Translations under genes and position numbers: made by a program | Shown: positions 22,295 through 33,771 of the stretch, in pieces | How positions within the stretch are numbered: the stretch's first letter is position 1 | How the letters are laid out: each line of letters begins with the position of its first letter | Notes under the pieces: generated by a model | Databases searched by the model: none | Seen by the model: the letters and a program-made list of their open reading frames with translations, nothing else | Told to the model about the DNA's origin: nothing | Source of the DNA: Lophium mytilinum | Taxonomy: Eukaryota > Ascomycota > Dothideomycetes > Mytilinidiales > Mytilinidiaceae | Length of the DNA: 64,000 nucleotides | Assembly (NCBI GenBank): GCA_010093605.1 | Contig: MU004194.1 | Coordinates: 198,908-262,907 of the forward strand | Reading direction: 5' to 3'

Positions 22295-23174
22295 ATGGCT
22301 GATTCGGTCCCGGAAAAGAAGGAATTGAAGAGGCTCGATCTCATCACTCGCGGCGACCACGGCAGCACCCCCTTAGGCTCTGCCCTCTTCGTCGCCCTGC
22401 GCGCTCTCGACCCTTTGCTCCAATACCAGATTTTCGCAAACGGGTTCGGCACAGCCCTCCTGCATGGAATAGGCCTCTCTACTGTCCCTCAAGGCCTCCC
22501 GGTCCAAACCGGCCTCGCTCTTGTTGACTGGTTGGGGCTCTCACCATACCGGCTATTCCTATTTGGAATGGCAGTTGGAAGCATGCTGAAGCAAAACATA
22601 TGGCTGCTATTCATATCTAAAGACCCCATGCCCGTACCAGCCTCTCTCGCCATCTCCTCTTACAACACTATCCTCAACAGTCTAAATAATTATCTCTTCC
22701 TCTGCACCGCCACCTCCGCTTCTCTCTCGGGCAATGCGAAATTCCCTCAGCTCCCGTTGATTATTGGTGGGACAATGTATGTCGTTGGCATCTTGACCGA
22801 GCTGGTCGCTGAGATTCAACGCGCGGCATTCAAAAGGGACCCAAAAAATAAGGGAAGGGCATATACTGGCGGATTGTGGCAGGTAGCGCGGCATGTCAAC
22901 TACACGGGTTACTCGCTTTGGCGAGCTGGCTATGCCATGGCCGGTGGTGGGTTCACGTTCGGCGTGCTTGTAGCGTCTTTCTTGGTGTTCGATTTCACGA
23001 CGAGAGCCGTTCCAAACGTGGATGAGTATTGCACGAAACGAGTGAGTAACCCTCCATTCTCGTAAGTGGCATCTAATTGAATGTCTGCTGATAAGCTGGG
23101 TGCCACAGTATGGCCAAGACTGGGTTGACTTCAAGATCAAGGTTCCTTACAAGATACTGCCTGGTATCTATTAG
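22295..23174 (+). CDS. Integral membrane protein, ICMT/DUF1295-like
   Basis: Exons 22295-23041 and 23109-23174 give 270 residues. The 66-base second exon supplies the C-terminal YGQDWVDFKIKVPYKILPGIY, which resembles the closing 'Y..Y...VPY.L.PG.Y' of the steroid 5-alpha-reductase C-terminal/DUF1295 and isoprenylcysteine methyltransferase superfamily. Several hydrophobic helices are visible (about residues 70-95, 120-145, 150-170 and 215-235). The motif WQVARHVNYTGYSLWRAGYA matches the conserved 'RHPNY.G' segment that helps form the cofactor site in that superfamily. It is likely an ER membrane enzyme. Substrate and reaction (methyl transfer or NADPH reduction) cannot be told from sequence. 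Without the last exon the protein would lack the diagnostic tail, which supports this splice. Confidence 0.8.
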
Positions 23175-23825
23175 GTACGACATATGCAGCTTTTCCTGTG
23201 TATGAGAGCTAGTCATCGATGAGAAGGACTTTGGTAATGGTGAAGAAAACTGACACACTTCCTCTGCCGTAAGCGGTTTCAAAATGTTAAATCGTACCAT
23301 CAGGTACTTCTAATACCAACTTCAATATGAGTATTCCTCATTGAACAACGTACAGATGATGGCGCCGTCTCTTTCCCAGTGAAACAAGCTTTTCAGCACC
23401 CAGCATATCATGCAAATTGTACCTGCAAGGCTGAACTGAAAGACAAACTAGTTTCTTTCGGTTGCTACTACATAAATTACTCCTTTTATACCTCACTGCA
23501 GGGACGAAAATATGTGGATTGCCTATACCACGATCCTGGCTTGATTACTAAAACCCTGATTTAGATTATTTCTCAAGCTACATATGATGATGTAATCCTC
23601 TAGCGCCACACTCTTCACCTAGCCGATTGGTACGTCGACTCTTGAATAATTTAGTACCAGCTATTGAAGCTTACGCAGCGCCTGTGCTTATAAATAATCC
23701 AAGCTGGAATATCACGGTGAAAGGAACTTGCAATTTCGCATGTTGTTTTTGCTACAATGTTATAGCTTCATGACTCTTGAGCGACGTACCTAGGTATCCA
23801 GTTTGGCACGGTCGATACATTGAAA
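23175..23825. other. Intergenic region, no gene seen
   Basis: AT-rich 650 bases between two plus-strand genes. Only short frames without domains occur. It probably holds the 3' UTR of the membrane-protein gene and the promoter of the PF11951-type gene. Confidence 0.5.
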
Positions 23826-25555
23826 ATGGCTTCCGAAACCCTTGCACATCGTCCTAGAAAGAAAAGAAGGCATTATTCCATTCCAGATTCCCCAGAATCC
23901 GACTTGGAGGAGGGTGAGGTTCAATTCATCACTGTCAGCCACCCATCTCAGCTCAAAGGGAAATCGGCGCAGAAAATAATACGGAAACATGTGATGGGAG
24001 AGGTTGCAAAGGCAAAACGACGAGGTCAAAGAACGCTTCAAAATCCTCCTACTCAATCGTCTCCGATGGGTAGAAAGTCCAGGAAAGATCCCCCCCTCTC
24101 ATGGTTAGGGGCAGGGGAGGTCGACCCGTTTGTAAAATACCCAATTGAGCTGGATAAGTCTTCTCGTGCACTGGTCGCAAATAGTAAGTAACACTTTTTC
24201 GAACCAGTTCATTCCGTGTTTCCACGTAGTTGTTCTTGTTCGTCTACATCTACCCGTCAAGATGCCAAAAGATTCCTCCTAAACACCAGAGGCTGATCCA
24301 ATACTGATATGGCCTCAAGTTTTCCGAGGTGGAGGATCCGCACAAAGGGCACTCCGGACTGCATGGTACTCTGTCGGCTTGTTCGACTTCGCTGCGTTTC
24401 ATCTTGTCCTCTCCAATTCGGCGCTAGCAATCCAAATGCTGCGCAACGGTTTAGATTTTATCAAAGACGAAGATTTCGAGGGCTTGAAGCATCATGTAAT
24501 AGCTACTCGGTCAATCAATGCGAGACTTGCGAGTCCAGATCATCGGACAAGTGATGGAGTAATAGGTGCAGTCACGGGACTTGTATGCCATGACGTAAGT
24601 CACAGACAGCGATACCTGAGCATATCTAACAGCTCCAGTATGTGTGTGGGCTATATGATCGGTGGAGGATACACGTCAACGGCCTCAAAGAGCTTATTGC
24701 CCTGCGAGGCGGGATTCACACCATCAAACGAGAAGATTTGAGGGACACGATTACTTGGTATGCATTTTAAAATGTCCCAGTCTTTCGTCCAAGAACGTTA
24801 TTTCTAACCACGAGTCTTCAAGGGTCGATCTCTGCGGCGCATACTGCCAGGACATACCCCCCAGCTTTCCCACACCTCTATCCTGGAAAAGCCACTCAAG
24901 AGCTTTCTCCTCGCTCCTCCCTGACTTAAAAATCTCCTCCCCGCCCACCACCACCTTCAAGCAACGCATGTACCAGCACCCAGAAATCATCAGCATATTC
25001 GACGATCTCAAAGCCTGTACCGCCCTAACATCGTACGAATCCGAACACCTCGGTGTCGACTACTGGTTAAAGTCGACCTTTGCGCCGTACGGCGCGTGGA
25101 CGAATCCTATGATCCACAGACTCCTTACTCTAAGGCCGCTCAGTTTAAAAAGTACGCAGGAAGCCGTGATTGCGGAGGTGTGCCGTGTCGGTGGGCTGCT
25201 CTATATTGCGCCCATCTGGCGCAAATTCGGGGCATCCCCGGCTCGCACTACTGATCTAATAAAGCATCTTGTGAGTACGTTGGAGACGTATGTTGTGGAT
25301 TGGGGCGAACTGCGGCCGTTCTTGCATTGGGCGATGTTTTTCGGATGCCTTGAAGCGCCGGCTGGAGACGAACGCGATTGGTTCCTTTCTAGGATTGTGA
25401 AGTTGATGATGTCGTTAGGAGTGAAGTGGGCGGACTATATCGCGGCTGTCAAAGGAGTGATGTTTACTAATGAAGTTTTCGCGGGAACGGACGAGCTGAT
25501 GAGGGCAGAGATCGAGGAGTTCTTGTCACGTGTGTCGAAGGTCAGTCTTGAGTAA
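23826..25555 (+). CDS. Fungal transcription factor-like protein (PF11951 family) without zinc cluster
   Basis: Four exons (23826-24183, 24290-24594, 24639-24757, 24823-25555) give 504 residues; the junctions are phase-consistent. The N-terminus has a basic stretch (HRPRKKRRHY), an acidic patch, then FITVSHPSQLKGKSAQKIIR and KHVMGEVAKAKRRGQR. The 'HVM...RR' signature introduces many fungal proteins annotated as PF11951 or 'tachykinin family'. The main body (residues 120-500) is helical with typical phrases (WYSVGLFDFAAFHLVLSNSA, LYDRWRIHVNGLKELIALRG, VAEVCRVGGLLY-like). No Cys6 cluster is present, so it may regulate without binding DNA through that motif. Members of this family are poorly characterised and no target pathway can be proposed. 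Confidence 0.8.
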
Positions 25556-25814
25556 TGAAGTATTTGAAGGAAGAAACATGATCCGCTACATGATCATGCC
25601 ATACAATGGCACATGAAAGCGCATACGTAGGATATCTTATGAAAGCCTGCCTCAATCCGAGATGGCCTCAAGACCCGCTTTTGCCGCTACGAACATGAAA
25701 ATCTCGGGCACTGCGAAATTCCAGCATTTTCAACCCTCCCTAACCCAACGCTATAATCGTGAACATAATTCCGTTGTCAAAGGCTCGTTGAAGTTTCGAT
25801 GTAGCAAGCTTCGT

Positions 25815-26910
25815 TCACTTGCTCCTCTTGTAGATCTTCTTGAGGAAAGTCTCAAAGACCTCCTTCTTCAAGCCATCGGACTCGTCAACCTTGTCGATCT
25901 TGGCCCTGAGATCAGTAACGCGCTCTTCTTCCCACTGCTCGTAGAACTCCGCCAACTTCAACTCATGGTACAGTGCCTTGACCTTGGCCTCGCACTCGCT
26001 GTTCTTCTGGCCGTAGTTGTCCTCTAGGATCTTCTTCTGCTCCGGATTCACCTTCTTAAGGGCTTGATTGATCAACCATGAGCACTTGTTGTCCATGATG
26101 TCGGTTCCAATCTTGCCAAGAACTTTTGGGTCGGCGAAAGCGTCTAGGTAGTCGTCCTGTGCCTGGAAGTACTCGCCCATGGGGATCAAGATGTCCATTG
26201 CGGTCTTGAGGTTCTTCTCGGTCGCAAATCCGCAGAAGTGCAGAGAGAGCGCGACGGGCAAGTAGAAGCTGTAGTACGCTGTCTTGAAGATAACGATGAA
26301 GGTGAACTTCTCGAGGCTGAAGTTGCTCAGATCGACCTCGTCCTCGGGAGCGGTAAGCAGATCGCACAATTGGCCGAGCTCCGTCTGGAAAGTCACTTCG
26401 TGGAACAGCTCTATGAGATCCACGTAGCTCTTCTCTTGGCGGAAATGCTTCTTCAGCAGCACGTAGATGGACGCCTCAAGCATGAAAGCGTCGTTGATGG
26501 CGATCATCTTGACCTCAGGAACCAGGTACCAGCAAGGGGAGCCACGGCGGGTCTTGGACGAGTCCATGATGTCGTCTGAGACCAGGAAGAAGGCCTGGAG
26601 CAACTCGATCATCCATCCCAAGGCGGCGGATCGGAAATACTCCTCCCCAGTTAATTCCTTGTCCAGGAGCAGCGCGGAGGTGTCTATCACAGACATTCCT
26701 CGGTTGCATTTTCCTCCGACAGTGTTGTATTGAAGTTGCTTTGGCAGGGTCAATTCACGTGTTTCTGGTACACATGTGGGATCGGCAGGCACTCACCCTC
26801 CGGAACCAGTCAAGGGACTGTTGTGGGAGTTTGTAGGCCTTGCAATGCTCGGTCAGGTCTTCCAAGAGACGGGGCCAAACGCTCTCGAACTCCTTGAGGG
26901 TGGTAGGCAT
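25815..26910 (-). CDS. ERG20: Farnesyl diphosphate synthase
   Basis: Exons 26910-26797 and 26738-25815, joined across a 58-nt intron, give 345 residues, the usual size. The correct acceptor is the one before [15 protein letters not shown]; reading through the intron would insert a non-homologous segment. The first Asp-rich motif DDIMD (about 93-97) and the second DDYLD (about 233-237), both binding Mg-diphosphate, are intact, as are the downstream KTRRG and the C-terminal KIYKR. The enzyme condenses IPP with DMAPP and then geranyl diphosphate to make farnesyl diphosphate, feeding ergosterol, dolichol, ubiquinone, heme A and prenylation, the last including the Rab encoded at 59 kb. It is divergent from APC8 with only 317 bp between start codons. 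Confidence 0.97.
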
Positions 26911-27227
26911 CTTGAAATCTGGATATGAGGGAATTCGGATGGGACAATGGCTTGCTGGAGGTCAATTGAGTTCAGTCGACGGGATAGGCGGGCGTTTATA
27001 TCTCAGTGCACGGTCGGTGTCAGACCGGAGTTCATACATTGTTTCATCGTGTCGGGGCTCGGCAAAACCCCTTCCGAACTCTGTTTTGATCCCCGCCATG
27101 GGGTGAATGACTGGACCTATTCACCGTCTGGCAAAGGCGACAACGCGATTTCTTGAGACATAGACGCGGCATTGCGACACGCAATGATCCAGGAACCGAG
27201 TCCGCAATCTTACTTCAAACAACAACC
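26911..27227. promoter_or_regulatory. Bidirectional promoter region of ERG20 and APC8
   Basis: The 317 bp between the two divergent start codons must contain both promoters and leaders. A GACGGG / CGTCGG-type GC stretch and several pyrimidine runs are present, but I cannot pinpoint a defined factor site. Confidence 0.6.
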
Positions 27228-29329
27228 ATGGGAACCCTCTCCGCGAGCGACGAGGCGCAATTGAAGGCCCAACTGCAGGACGCCGTCACTTCGTGCACCG
27301 ATCGATGTCTATACCAATCAGCAAAATGGTGAGCTACGCTCGGGAGTCGATGCAAGCCAGCCAAAGACTAACGGGCTATGTGCTAGGGCAGCGGAACTTC
27401 TCACCTCATTGCCCTCGTCCGACCCAGCCTATGGCTCAGACACCGACGTGGACTCGCCCATGTCCGACGCAGCGCCGCCTCAAACTCCCACACACGCTAT
27501 CCTCAAGGACCCGATTGAAGCTCGGTTAGAGGCGCGCGAGGTACATAAGTTCTTGCTAGCCAAGACCTACTTTGATTGTCGAGAATACGACCGCTGCGCT
27601 GCCGTCTTCCTGCCCAGCACCTTGCCGAAGGGGGCGGCGAACCCAGTCTCCCCCGAATCGAACAATTCTTCTGTAAAAGGGAAGAAGAAGCTCAGTACCC
27701 CTTCAAAAAGGCCCTCCTCGATAGACGCCATCTCGGGGCTCAGCCAGAAGGCACTATTCCTAGCTCTATATGCAAAATACATCGCAGGCGAAAAGCGCAA
27801 AGATGAAGATAGTGAAATGATATTAGGCCCTCAAGATGGCGGCGTCACGTTGAATAAAGAGCTCAATGGCATCTCGACGATACTGGAAGACTGGTTCTCG
27901 AATCTGCCGGCGAGCGGTAGGCAAGGCCAAGGATGGCTAGAATACCTTTACGGCATCGTACTGGCGAAGGGCAAGAATGAGATTCTGGCCAAGAGTTGGT
28001 TCGTTCAAAGCGTGCATCTCTATCCTTACAACTGGGGTACCTGGCAAGAACTGTCAAGCTTGCTAGGCACTGTTGAAGAGGTAATCCACTCCTATTCCTG
28101 GTCTTCCTTCTTGAAACAACGCTAACTTGATATAGATGGCTCAGATAACGGAGCAACTCCCGCAGAATCTAATGACTTTTGTGTTTCATGTTTACACATC
28201 GCAGGAACTGTATCAGGCTACGGAACAGGTCCACAACGAACTTTCTCAGATTGAAAGCATATTCCCTACGTCGGCATTTTTGAAGACCCAGAAAGCACTA
28301 TTATTCTACCACACTAAGGACTTCGATGAGGCGGAGTCAATCTTCTCTGGGCTGCTCCAAACGGATCCTTACCGGATCGACTCGCTCGACAATTACTCCA
28401 ACATCCTTTACGTCATGGGTCTCAGGCCCAAACTGGCTTTCTTAGCCCAGCTCGCGACTGCCACTGACAAATTCCGACCTGAAACATGCTGCGTTGTAGG
28501 TAATTACTACTCCCTGAAATCAGAGCACGAAAAGGCTGTCATGTATTTCCGACGCGCCTTGACACTCGACCGAAATTTCCTTTCCGCTTGGACGTTGATG
28601 GGCCATGAGTTTGTGGAAATGAAGAACACCCACGCTGCCATCGAATCGTATCGTCGAGCCGTTGATGTCAATCGGAAGGATTACCGAGCGTGGTACGGAC
28701 TGGGCCAGACGTATGAAGTGCTGGAAATGCACAGTTATGCTCTCTTCTATCACCAACGCGCCGCATCTCTCCGTCCGTACGACCCAAAAATGTGGATGGC
28801 TGTTGGCCAATGCTTTGGCAAGGTCGGAAAGTATCCAAACGGTATCCGAGCATACAAACGCGCACTAGTCGCTGGGAGCTACTACGACGCCGGTGCTGGA
28901 AGCAGTTTTGGAAGTCAAGAAGGTGTCTCGGGTCTCGGCGGAGGCATTCTCGATCCTGAGGTTCTATATCAGATCGCGCTCCTATATGAGCGTCTAAATG
29001 ACATGCAAGAGTGCGCGGCTTACATGGAGCTGACCATCGCTCAAGAAGAGGGGCCGGATTCTGACGAGTATAACATCAACGCTGGAGAAGCGACCGGTGT
29101 TGGTGTTACACCTACCACGAGCAAAGCGCGCATGTGGCTAGCGAGATGGGAGTTTATGCGCGGTATGTATCAGCGCAGCATGGACCTTGCGAATGAGCTT
29201 TGTCAGGATGGCGTCGAGGTTGAAGATGCAAAGGCATTAGTAAGAGATATCAGGGCAAGAATGGAGAGAGAGAAAGACGAGGGTGCAAAAGCGGCCGTCC
29301 AAGCAGTAGGAAAAAAGGCGTTTGGGTAG
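27228..29329 (+). CDS. APC8: Anaphase-promoting complex subunit 8 (Cdc23)
   Basis: Exons 27228-27328, 27387-28080 and 28136-29329 give 662 residues. The N-terminal region carries the APC8/Cdc23 signature: an initial helical pair (TDRCLYQSAKWAAELL), REVHKFLLAKTYFDCREYDR, and a disordered Ser/Lys-rich loop. About nine tetratricopeptide repeats follow from residue 270 on, for example FRPETCCVVGNYYSLKSEHE, KAVMYFRRALTLDRNFLSAW and DYRAWYGLGQTYEVLEMHSY. These phrases are diagnostic for Cdc23. As a TPR scaffold of the APC/C ubiquitin ligase it helps position coactivator and catalytic subunits for degradation of securin and cyclins. A Gly/Ser insertion (GAGSSFGSQEGVSGLGGG) interrupts one TPR near residue 530, probably a surface loop. 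The first exon start is chosen because the frame continues from it through two clean introns. Confidence 0.95.
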
Positions 29330-29819
29330 CCGTGTCCTCTTCAGCCATGTTCAGTTCTTAGCGATGCATGGATGGAGTTCAGCGTGGAGGTATGGTTGAT
29401 ATTGATACCCCGTGCAGCTTAACCGAATTGAATCTTTACAACACTTCATTACTTCTTCACGACCTGTACAGCTTGAAGGCCATCGACACGTTTACATAAT
29501 ACGAACATTGCAATTTGCGGTCTCTTCGAACCTTCACAAAGATGCCAACCAGGAGATGGAATGCCACGTCAGTGAATTGGGCCGTATGAGATCCGTCAAC
29601 AACCTCTAGCACGCGTACCACACAGGAGTCAGCCACAAAGTTAGTTAGTGAATGATGCCACTCTAATGATCAGCATATAAACTCCCCAATACCCGATCCC
29701 CCAACCCAGCATCATCGTCCACCTACCACTCTTTCCCCCGACCACTGGCAACCACCCATTAGGTCCACTTTCAATCGCCACACATCCTACCATACTCGAT
29801 TTGAGTGTCGAAACACAGC
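29330..29819. other. Intergenic region, no gene seen
   Basis: 490 bases holding the APC8 3' UTR and the promoter of the next gene. A CCACC-rich leader precedes 29820. Nothing else is supported. Confidence 0.5.
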
Positions 29820-31456
29820 ATGTCATCTACCAACCGTGGGCGCAGTGGTCGCCGTGGTGGCCGCAACGGATCAGGCGCTCCTCACAATGGACAAGGACAA
29901 GGCGACCCGGCAATCGCTGCCATGTACCGCGAATTAGGTCGTGTAAGGAAGGAATCGTTCAAAGTGTTCGCCCTCAGTCTCAAGATATTTCCTGGGGCCA
30001 TGTGCAAGATTCCCGCGAAGAGTCTACCCAGAGGGAACCTTGACATGCAGACTTGGAACTGGGTTACATTCGGCGATGTAAGTTCCGAGCATTTTGAACA
30101 TGACCGCAGCACTAACACTTAGTATAGGACGCTTATAGACAACGTCTTCGCATAAAACGCTCCGAAGAGCTAGGAGAACCATCCATGCGTATCAACTCAG
30201 TCTACGAGACTGATGCGTCTGAGGAAGTAGCTAAGCCGTATACCTTTGTGGGCTGCCGTGGGTTCAGCAAGATCATGTCGGTGAAGACTATGCGCTATCA
30301 CAAAGGAAACCTGGACGTCCAGGTCCTCTTTGATGGGAGGTGGGTCCCCTTCTGGTTGTGGCTCGAAGATGTCGATTTTGACCCTCCAACTGGGAAGATC
30401 GGCTTTGATTTGCAGCGTGGATGGTGGAAAAGCACCGAAAAGACATTCAAGCTTTTGGAATTGCCTGCCGAACTGAGGAATGCCGTCTATAAGCATTCTC
30501 TAGGCTCCGAGATCTTTCCCTCCCACGAATCGAGTACCGATCCCGAGACCGGCACGGAGACGATCCAAGTTGTACTAGGCCGGGGATGGACTGAGAAACT
30601 TGCGGATGGCAACACGCGCGACCCTCGCGAAGCCGGCGTCGACGCACCTAATCTTGCTCTAACTCAAGTGAACAAGCAGATTCGAGGGGAAGCACTTCAC
30701 TATGCCTGGGAGCTGATGCCCAAGGTCTTCACCTCATCTTCCAAGCTTCATGAAATCGGTCGCGAGATGGACCAAGACCTCCCTTTCCAGAGCACCGGAC
30801 ACATAGTGCTTGACTTCCTCACGGTCGACTATATCAATTTCTTTGAGGTGCCATTACCTGGTCTCCATCCCCATCAGATCTTGTCCACACAGCCCCTCGG
30901 GTCCTGCTTGGACAAGGACCTACTACCGAATCTGAAGCACTTGGAGATCAGGTTCCAGAGCACGAAGCTTGGCCCGGCCACCGATCCATGGGGCCGTACG
31001 GAGGATGGTTACATCAGGTTCGAGTCTTCGTTTCATACCGCGTGCCACAAAGTCCTCATCGACTGGATCATGGTGTTCGCCGTTGGATACATCAAGCACA
31101 TTCCTCGCGTTGAGCTAAAAGGCTACGTTAAGACCAGTCTAAAACAGAAGTGGGAGGCGATCTTAGCAGACGAGCGGAAAGGCATCGTACACGATCTCAC
31201 TACGGAAAAGGCGGTGGTCCAGGCTCTGACTATCAACAATGTGTGAGTGTCATGACTTTCTCCCGGGACTCCGTTTGTAAATGGCTGCTAATGTTTCCGG
31301 GTTCTTAGGCCTCCAGCTTGCTACTGCACGAAACCGTGCCACTTCGATGGCATGCAAAATATTGAAGCACGTCAGGGGCGAGACTGGGAACATGTCTTTC
31401 CCCAGAAGCATCGGATCGCCATGATGAACCATTACAGCTTCGACTTCAATGACTAA
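29820..31456 (+). CDS. F-box-like orphan protein with Arg/Gly-rich N-terminus
   Basis: Three exons (29820-30077, 30128-31242, 31309-31456) give 506 residues. The N-terminus is Arg/Gly/Ser/Gln-rich (NRGRSGRRGGRNGSG), reminiscent of RGG-type RNA-binding tails. Residues 200-215 contain FKLLELPAELRNAVYKHSLG, the 'LPxELRxxIY' motif of F-box-like/2EXR proteins expanded in dothideomycetes. After it come typical phrases (LALTQVNKQIRGEALHYAWE and LPNLKHLEIRF). The last exon adds a Cys/His-containing tail (CYCTKPCHFDG). Such proteins may be substrate adaptors for SCF ligases, but many are uncharacterised. I cannot name a target. The order of an RGG-like head, F-box-like centre and Cys-rich tail is unusual. 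Confidence 0.75.
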
Positions 31457-32004
31457 GGGCTGTGCTAGTGGTTGCGATGTGGCGTTGACGTACACACTAC
31501 TACTGTAAAGCCCTAGGTTTGTAAGCCGGAAGTATAGTAGGTCACGCGGACTCAGCGGAGTGACTCAATGCAATTAGTTTTGAGGTTCCTAGATTGCACT
31601 TCAGAGTCCCAAATTGAGGTTATGCTCTAGGATTGCTGTATCGATTCACCGACAGGCAAAATAAACACTTGCTTTTGAGGTGCTTCTAAGTTACAATCAA
31701 AATATCACAGATAGCTATGATTGAAGATGGCCAGAACCGTCTCATATTATGTTCAACACGACCGACGTACGAGAACCTTTATTCATGACTTGCTGTGTTG
31801 CCATAGATTAAACAACCATCAGTTCAAATTCTACATAGGGACCACCAAAAGCCTTGGCTTTTGCTTCCCGCCGGACACCCGATCACCAAGCGCCTAGAAA
31901 TACTGCTTGAAAACGCTAGTCTCAAGCTTTCCATCATGCTCTCTCACATTTCATTTCATCGTAACAACCTGACAGAAACAGTATAATGAGTGAACCGAAA
32001 CCCC
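31457..32004. other. Intergenic region, no gene seen
   Basis: 550 bases between convergent genes, AT-rich, with only short frames. It probably contains the two 3' UTRs. Confidence 0.5.
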
Positions 32005-32475
32005 TTACTGCCTCCACTGCGGCGGAATCTGCGGTACAGGCCCATAACCAGGAAACCTAGGATCAATCCTAGAAGCTGCTCCAGTCACCGCACCGCCTTG
32101 TCCCTGCCCCTGTCCCATTCCCTGATACCACTGTTGCGTGGCCGCAAAGACCGGTTGCCCACCTCCCATAGCCGTATGCCTGTTGCGCGTATGCGACTGC
32201 GGGCTTAGCTGCGGTGATGAATACTGGGGCGTCTGAGTAGCTGCGTTTCCGTACTGGTGGCCATGTGCGGCTTGTGTTGGAAATTGGAAGCCTTGCACGT
32301 TTGGATGAGCCATCGGGGATTGTCCTGCATTCTGGTAGGTTCGCGGGGTTTGTGTTGCGTGTGCATTGGCTTGACTTGAATACTGGAAGCCTTGGGCGTT
32401 TGGATGTGCCATCTGGCGTTGCGGCTGCCCTGTGTTGTAGCCGCCTTGGGGTGGGTATCCAGCTGGTCCAGACAT
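32005..32475 (-). CDS. Gln/Gly/Pro-rich orphan protein, 156 aa
   Basis: A single uninterrupted frame starts with ATG at 32475 (MSGPAGYPPQGGYNTGQPQ) and codes for 156 residues. Composition is dominated by Gln, Gly, Pro, Ala, Ser and His. A decapeptide MAHPNxQGFQ followed by an aromatic residue occurs twice (about residues 22 and 55), and GQGQGQGG near residue 128 is a short glutamine/glycine run. No membrane segment or folded domain is evident, so it is probably disordered and prion-like. Frame length and protein-level repeat conservation support coding. There is no visible intron, and neighbours give no functional hint. Confidence 0.5.
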   Translation of the reverse strand: MSGPAGYPPQGGYNTGQPQRQMAHPNAQGFQYSSQANAHATQTPRTYQNAGQSPMAHPNVQGFQFPTQAAHGHQYGNAATQTPQYSSPQLSPQSHTRNRHTAMGGGQPVFAATQQWYQGMGQGQGQGGAVTGAASRIDPRFPGYGPVPQIPPQWRQ

Positions 32476-33065
32476 TATCACTTAGCTTGCAGTGGTTCTC
32501 TTTGAGTGAAGGATGTGGTTAGCAACGGATACGGTTAGTACTTAATCTATTTATACCGAACTAGAAACCGTGGTGAATGCGTTTGCGCAGCTCAGATCTG
32601 ACGTGGTGTTCCTCTTCACTTCCACCAAACGCGCATCTTCACTAACAAGAAAGCGCACAGCCAGCAACAATTTTAGAACGCATCGATCTTGGCATTAGAC
32701 ACTTCTCATTCTGGTGTCAGAACGTCGCCTACGGTCTAGCCTTCATGCCTTGCTGTCCGTGACGAATACCCTGAAGCTTTGTTGATGCCGGCGACTTCTG
32801 ACTTTGAAGAAGCAATCTCGGAAGCAGGTTCCCCATTGTCATTGTAGCCTGCACAGTGAAGTGTTCTTTTAGGAGCCTGTAACACGCCTGCTGCATATCG
32901 AGTTGTGACGGTGCGGAGATCAAGGATGAGGAAGAGTATGGGAGTTGACCACACAGGCGGCAGTACGAGTATGAACTGGTTAAACCTGCCGAGCTCAGGC
33001 TCAATCCACCCACTCTGCTAGCATATGCACGACCCTAGCATTTGTAGTGGGCGTAAACGGCGGTA
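32476..33065. other. Upstream region of the Gln-rich gene
   Basis: About 590 bases. A minus-strand frame (32729-33013) lies directly downstream of the F-box-like fragment and might be its decayed 3' part, but no splice model joins them. Nothing else is supported. Confidence 0.4.
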
Positions 33066-33446
33066 CTATTGAAGGTCCTCCAGATTTAGCCCCAGAGTTT
33101 TGAAGTCGGTCGATCTTAGATATTCTTCGCAGGATGGATAGATCTCCCCAAAGATGGTTCTCGGTATGCTGAAGTTGAGTGATCTTATTGCATCCAGTTT
33201 GCTTTCGTTGAGCCCTAGCGCTATGTGCAAGCGGAGGGAATGCTCAATGAGGTTGATGTTGAATGTAGTGGCTTCCCAAACAATCCGCCAGGCTTCTTGG
33301 TAGACTTGACGGCAAGTTAGTAGAAAAGCAAGCTTCTTAGAAGCTGGTCGAATATCCGAGGCCAAAGGATGGGGAGCAACTGTGTCGGTGTATATATGGC
33401 AGCGGAGCTCGCCAGGGAGATCCAGGACTGACTTCTTCGTGAAGTT
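33066..33446 (-). pseudogene. F-box-like gene fragment without start codon
   Basis: A minus-strand frame open from 33446 to 33066 (126 codons plus stop) contains no ATG. It reads VLDLPGELRCHIYTDT, LAFLLTCRQVYQEAWRIVWE, TTFNINLIEHSLRLHIALGL and LDAIRSLNFSI. This is the canonical order of the fungal F-box-like/2EXR family. The stop immediately upstream coincides with a possible splice acceptor (GGGACTAG). The fragment is therefore either an internal/last exon whose first exon I cannot find or a decayed gene. The truncated length and the missing C-terminal half favour decay. Confidence 0.55.
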
Positions 33447-33600
33447 CTAGTCCCGACGGTGGATGTTAGGTAGTGGATGAGTGGTTATCGGGACGTTGGA
33501 ATAACCGCACTAAAATAGGGAGCTTTTGCGCAAAGTAGCACATTAGCTCTGCATGTCAACAAACACTCGACGAGAATATCCTGGAACGAACACACTACAG

Positions 33601-33771
33601 CCTCTGGGTGGTTCCAACAGGCTGCGCGAAATCAGCTCTGTGCTATACGAGGCAAATACTCTTCAATTCACCGCGAATCCAGTCCTGCTCACGTGCATTA
33701 ATCCTTATAGCTGGACTCACCGCAATATCGTGGCCACCCTAGAAGCTGCACGACCGTCACACAACAGCTGA
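33601..33771 (+). pseudogene. Second, oppositely oriented F-box-like fragment
   Basis: The plus-strand frame ending at the stop at 33771 includes LREISSVLYEANTLQFTANP followed by VLLTCINPYSW. This resembles the 'E.S.VLYEANTLQF' segment that follows the CRQ-type helix in the same F-box-like/2EXR family as the minus-strand fragment 150 bp away. No start, F-box motif or C-terminal part belongs to it. It is probably a remnant of another family copy. Confidence 0.4.

Noticed and set aside
26056-26367. Arg-rich minus-strand frame
   Set aside because: Out-of-frame shadow of ERG20.
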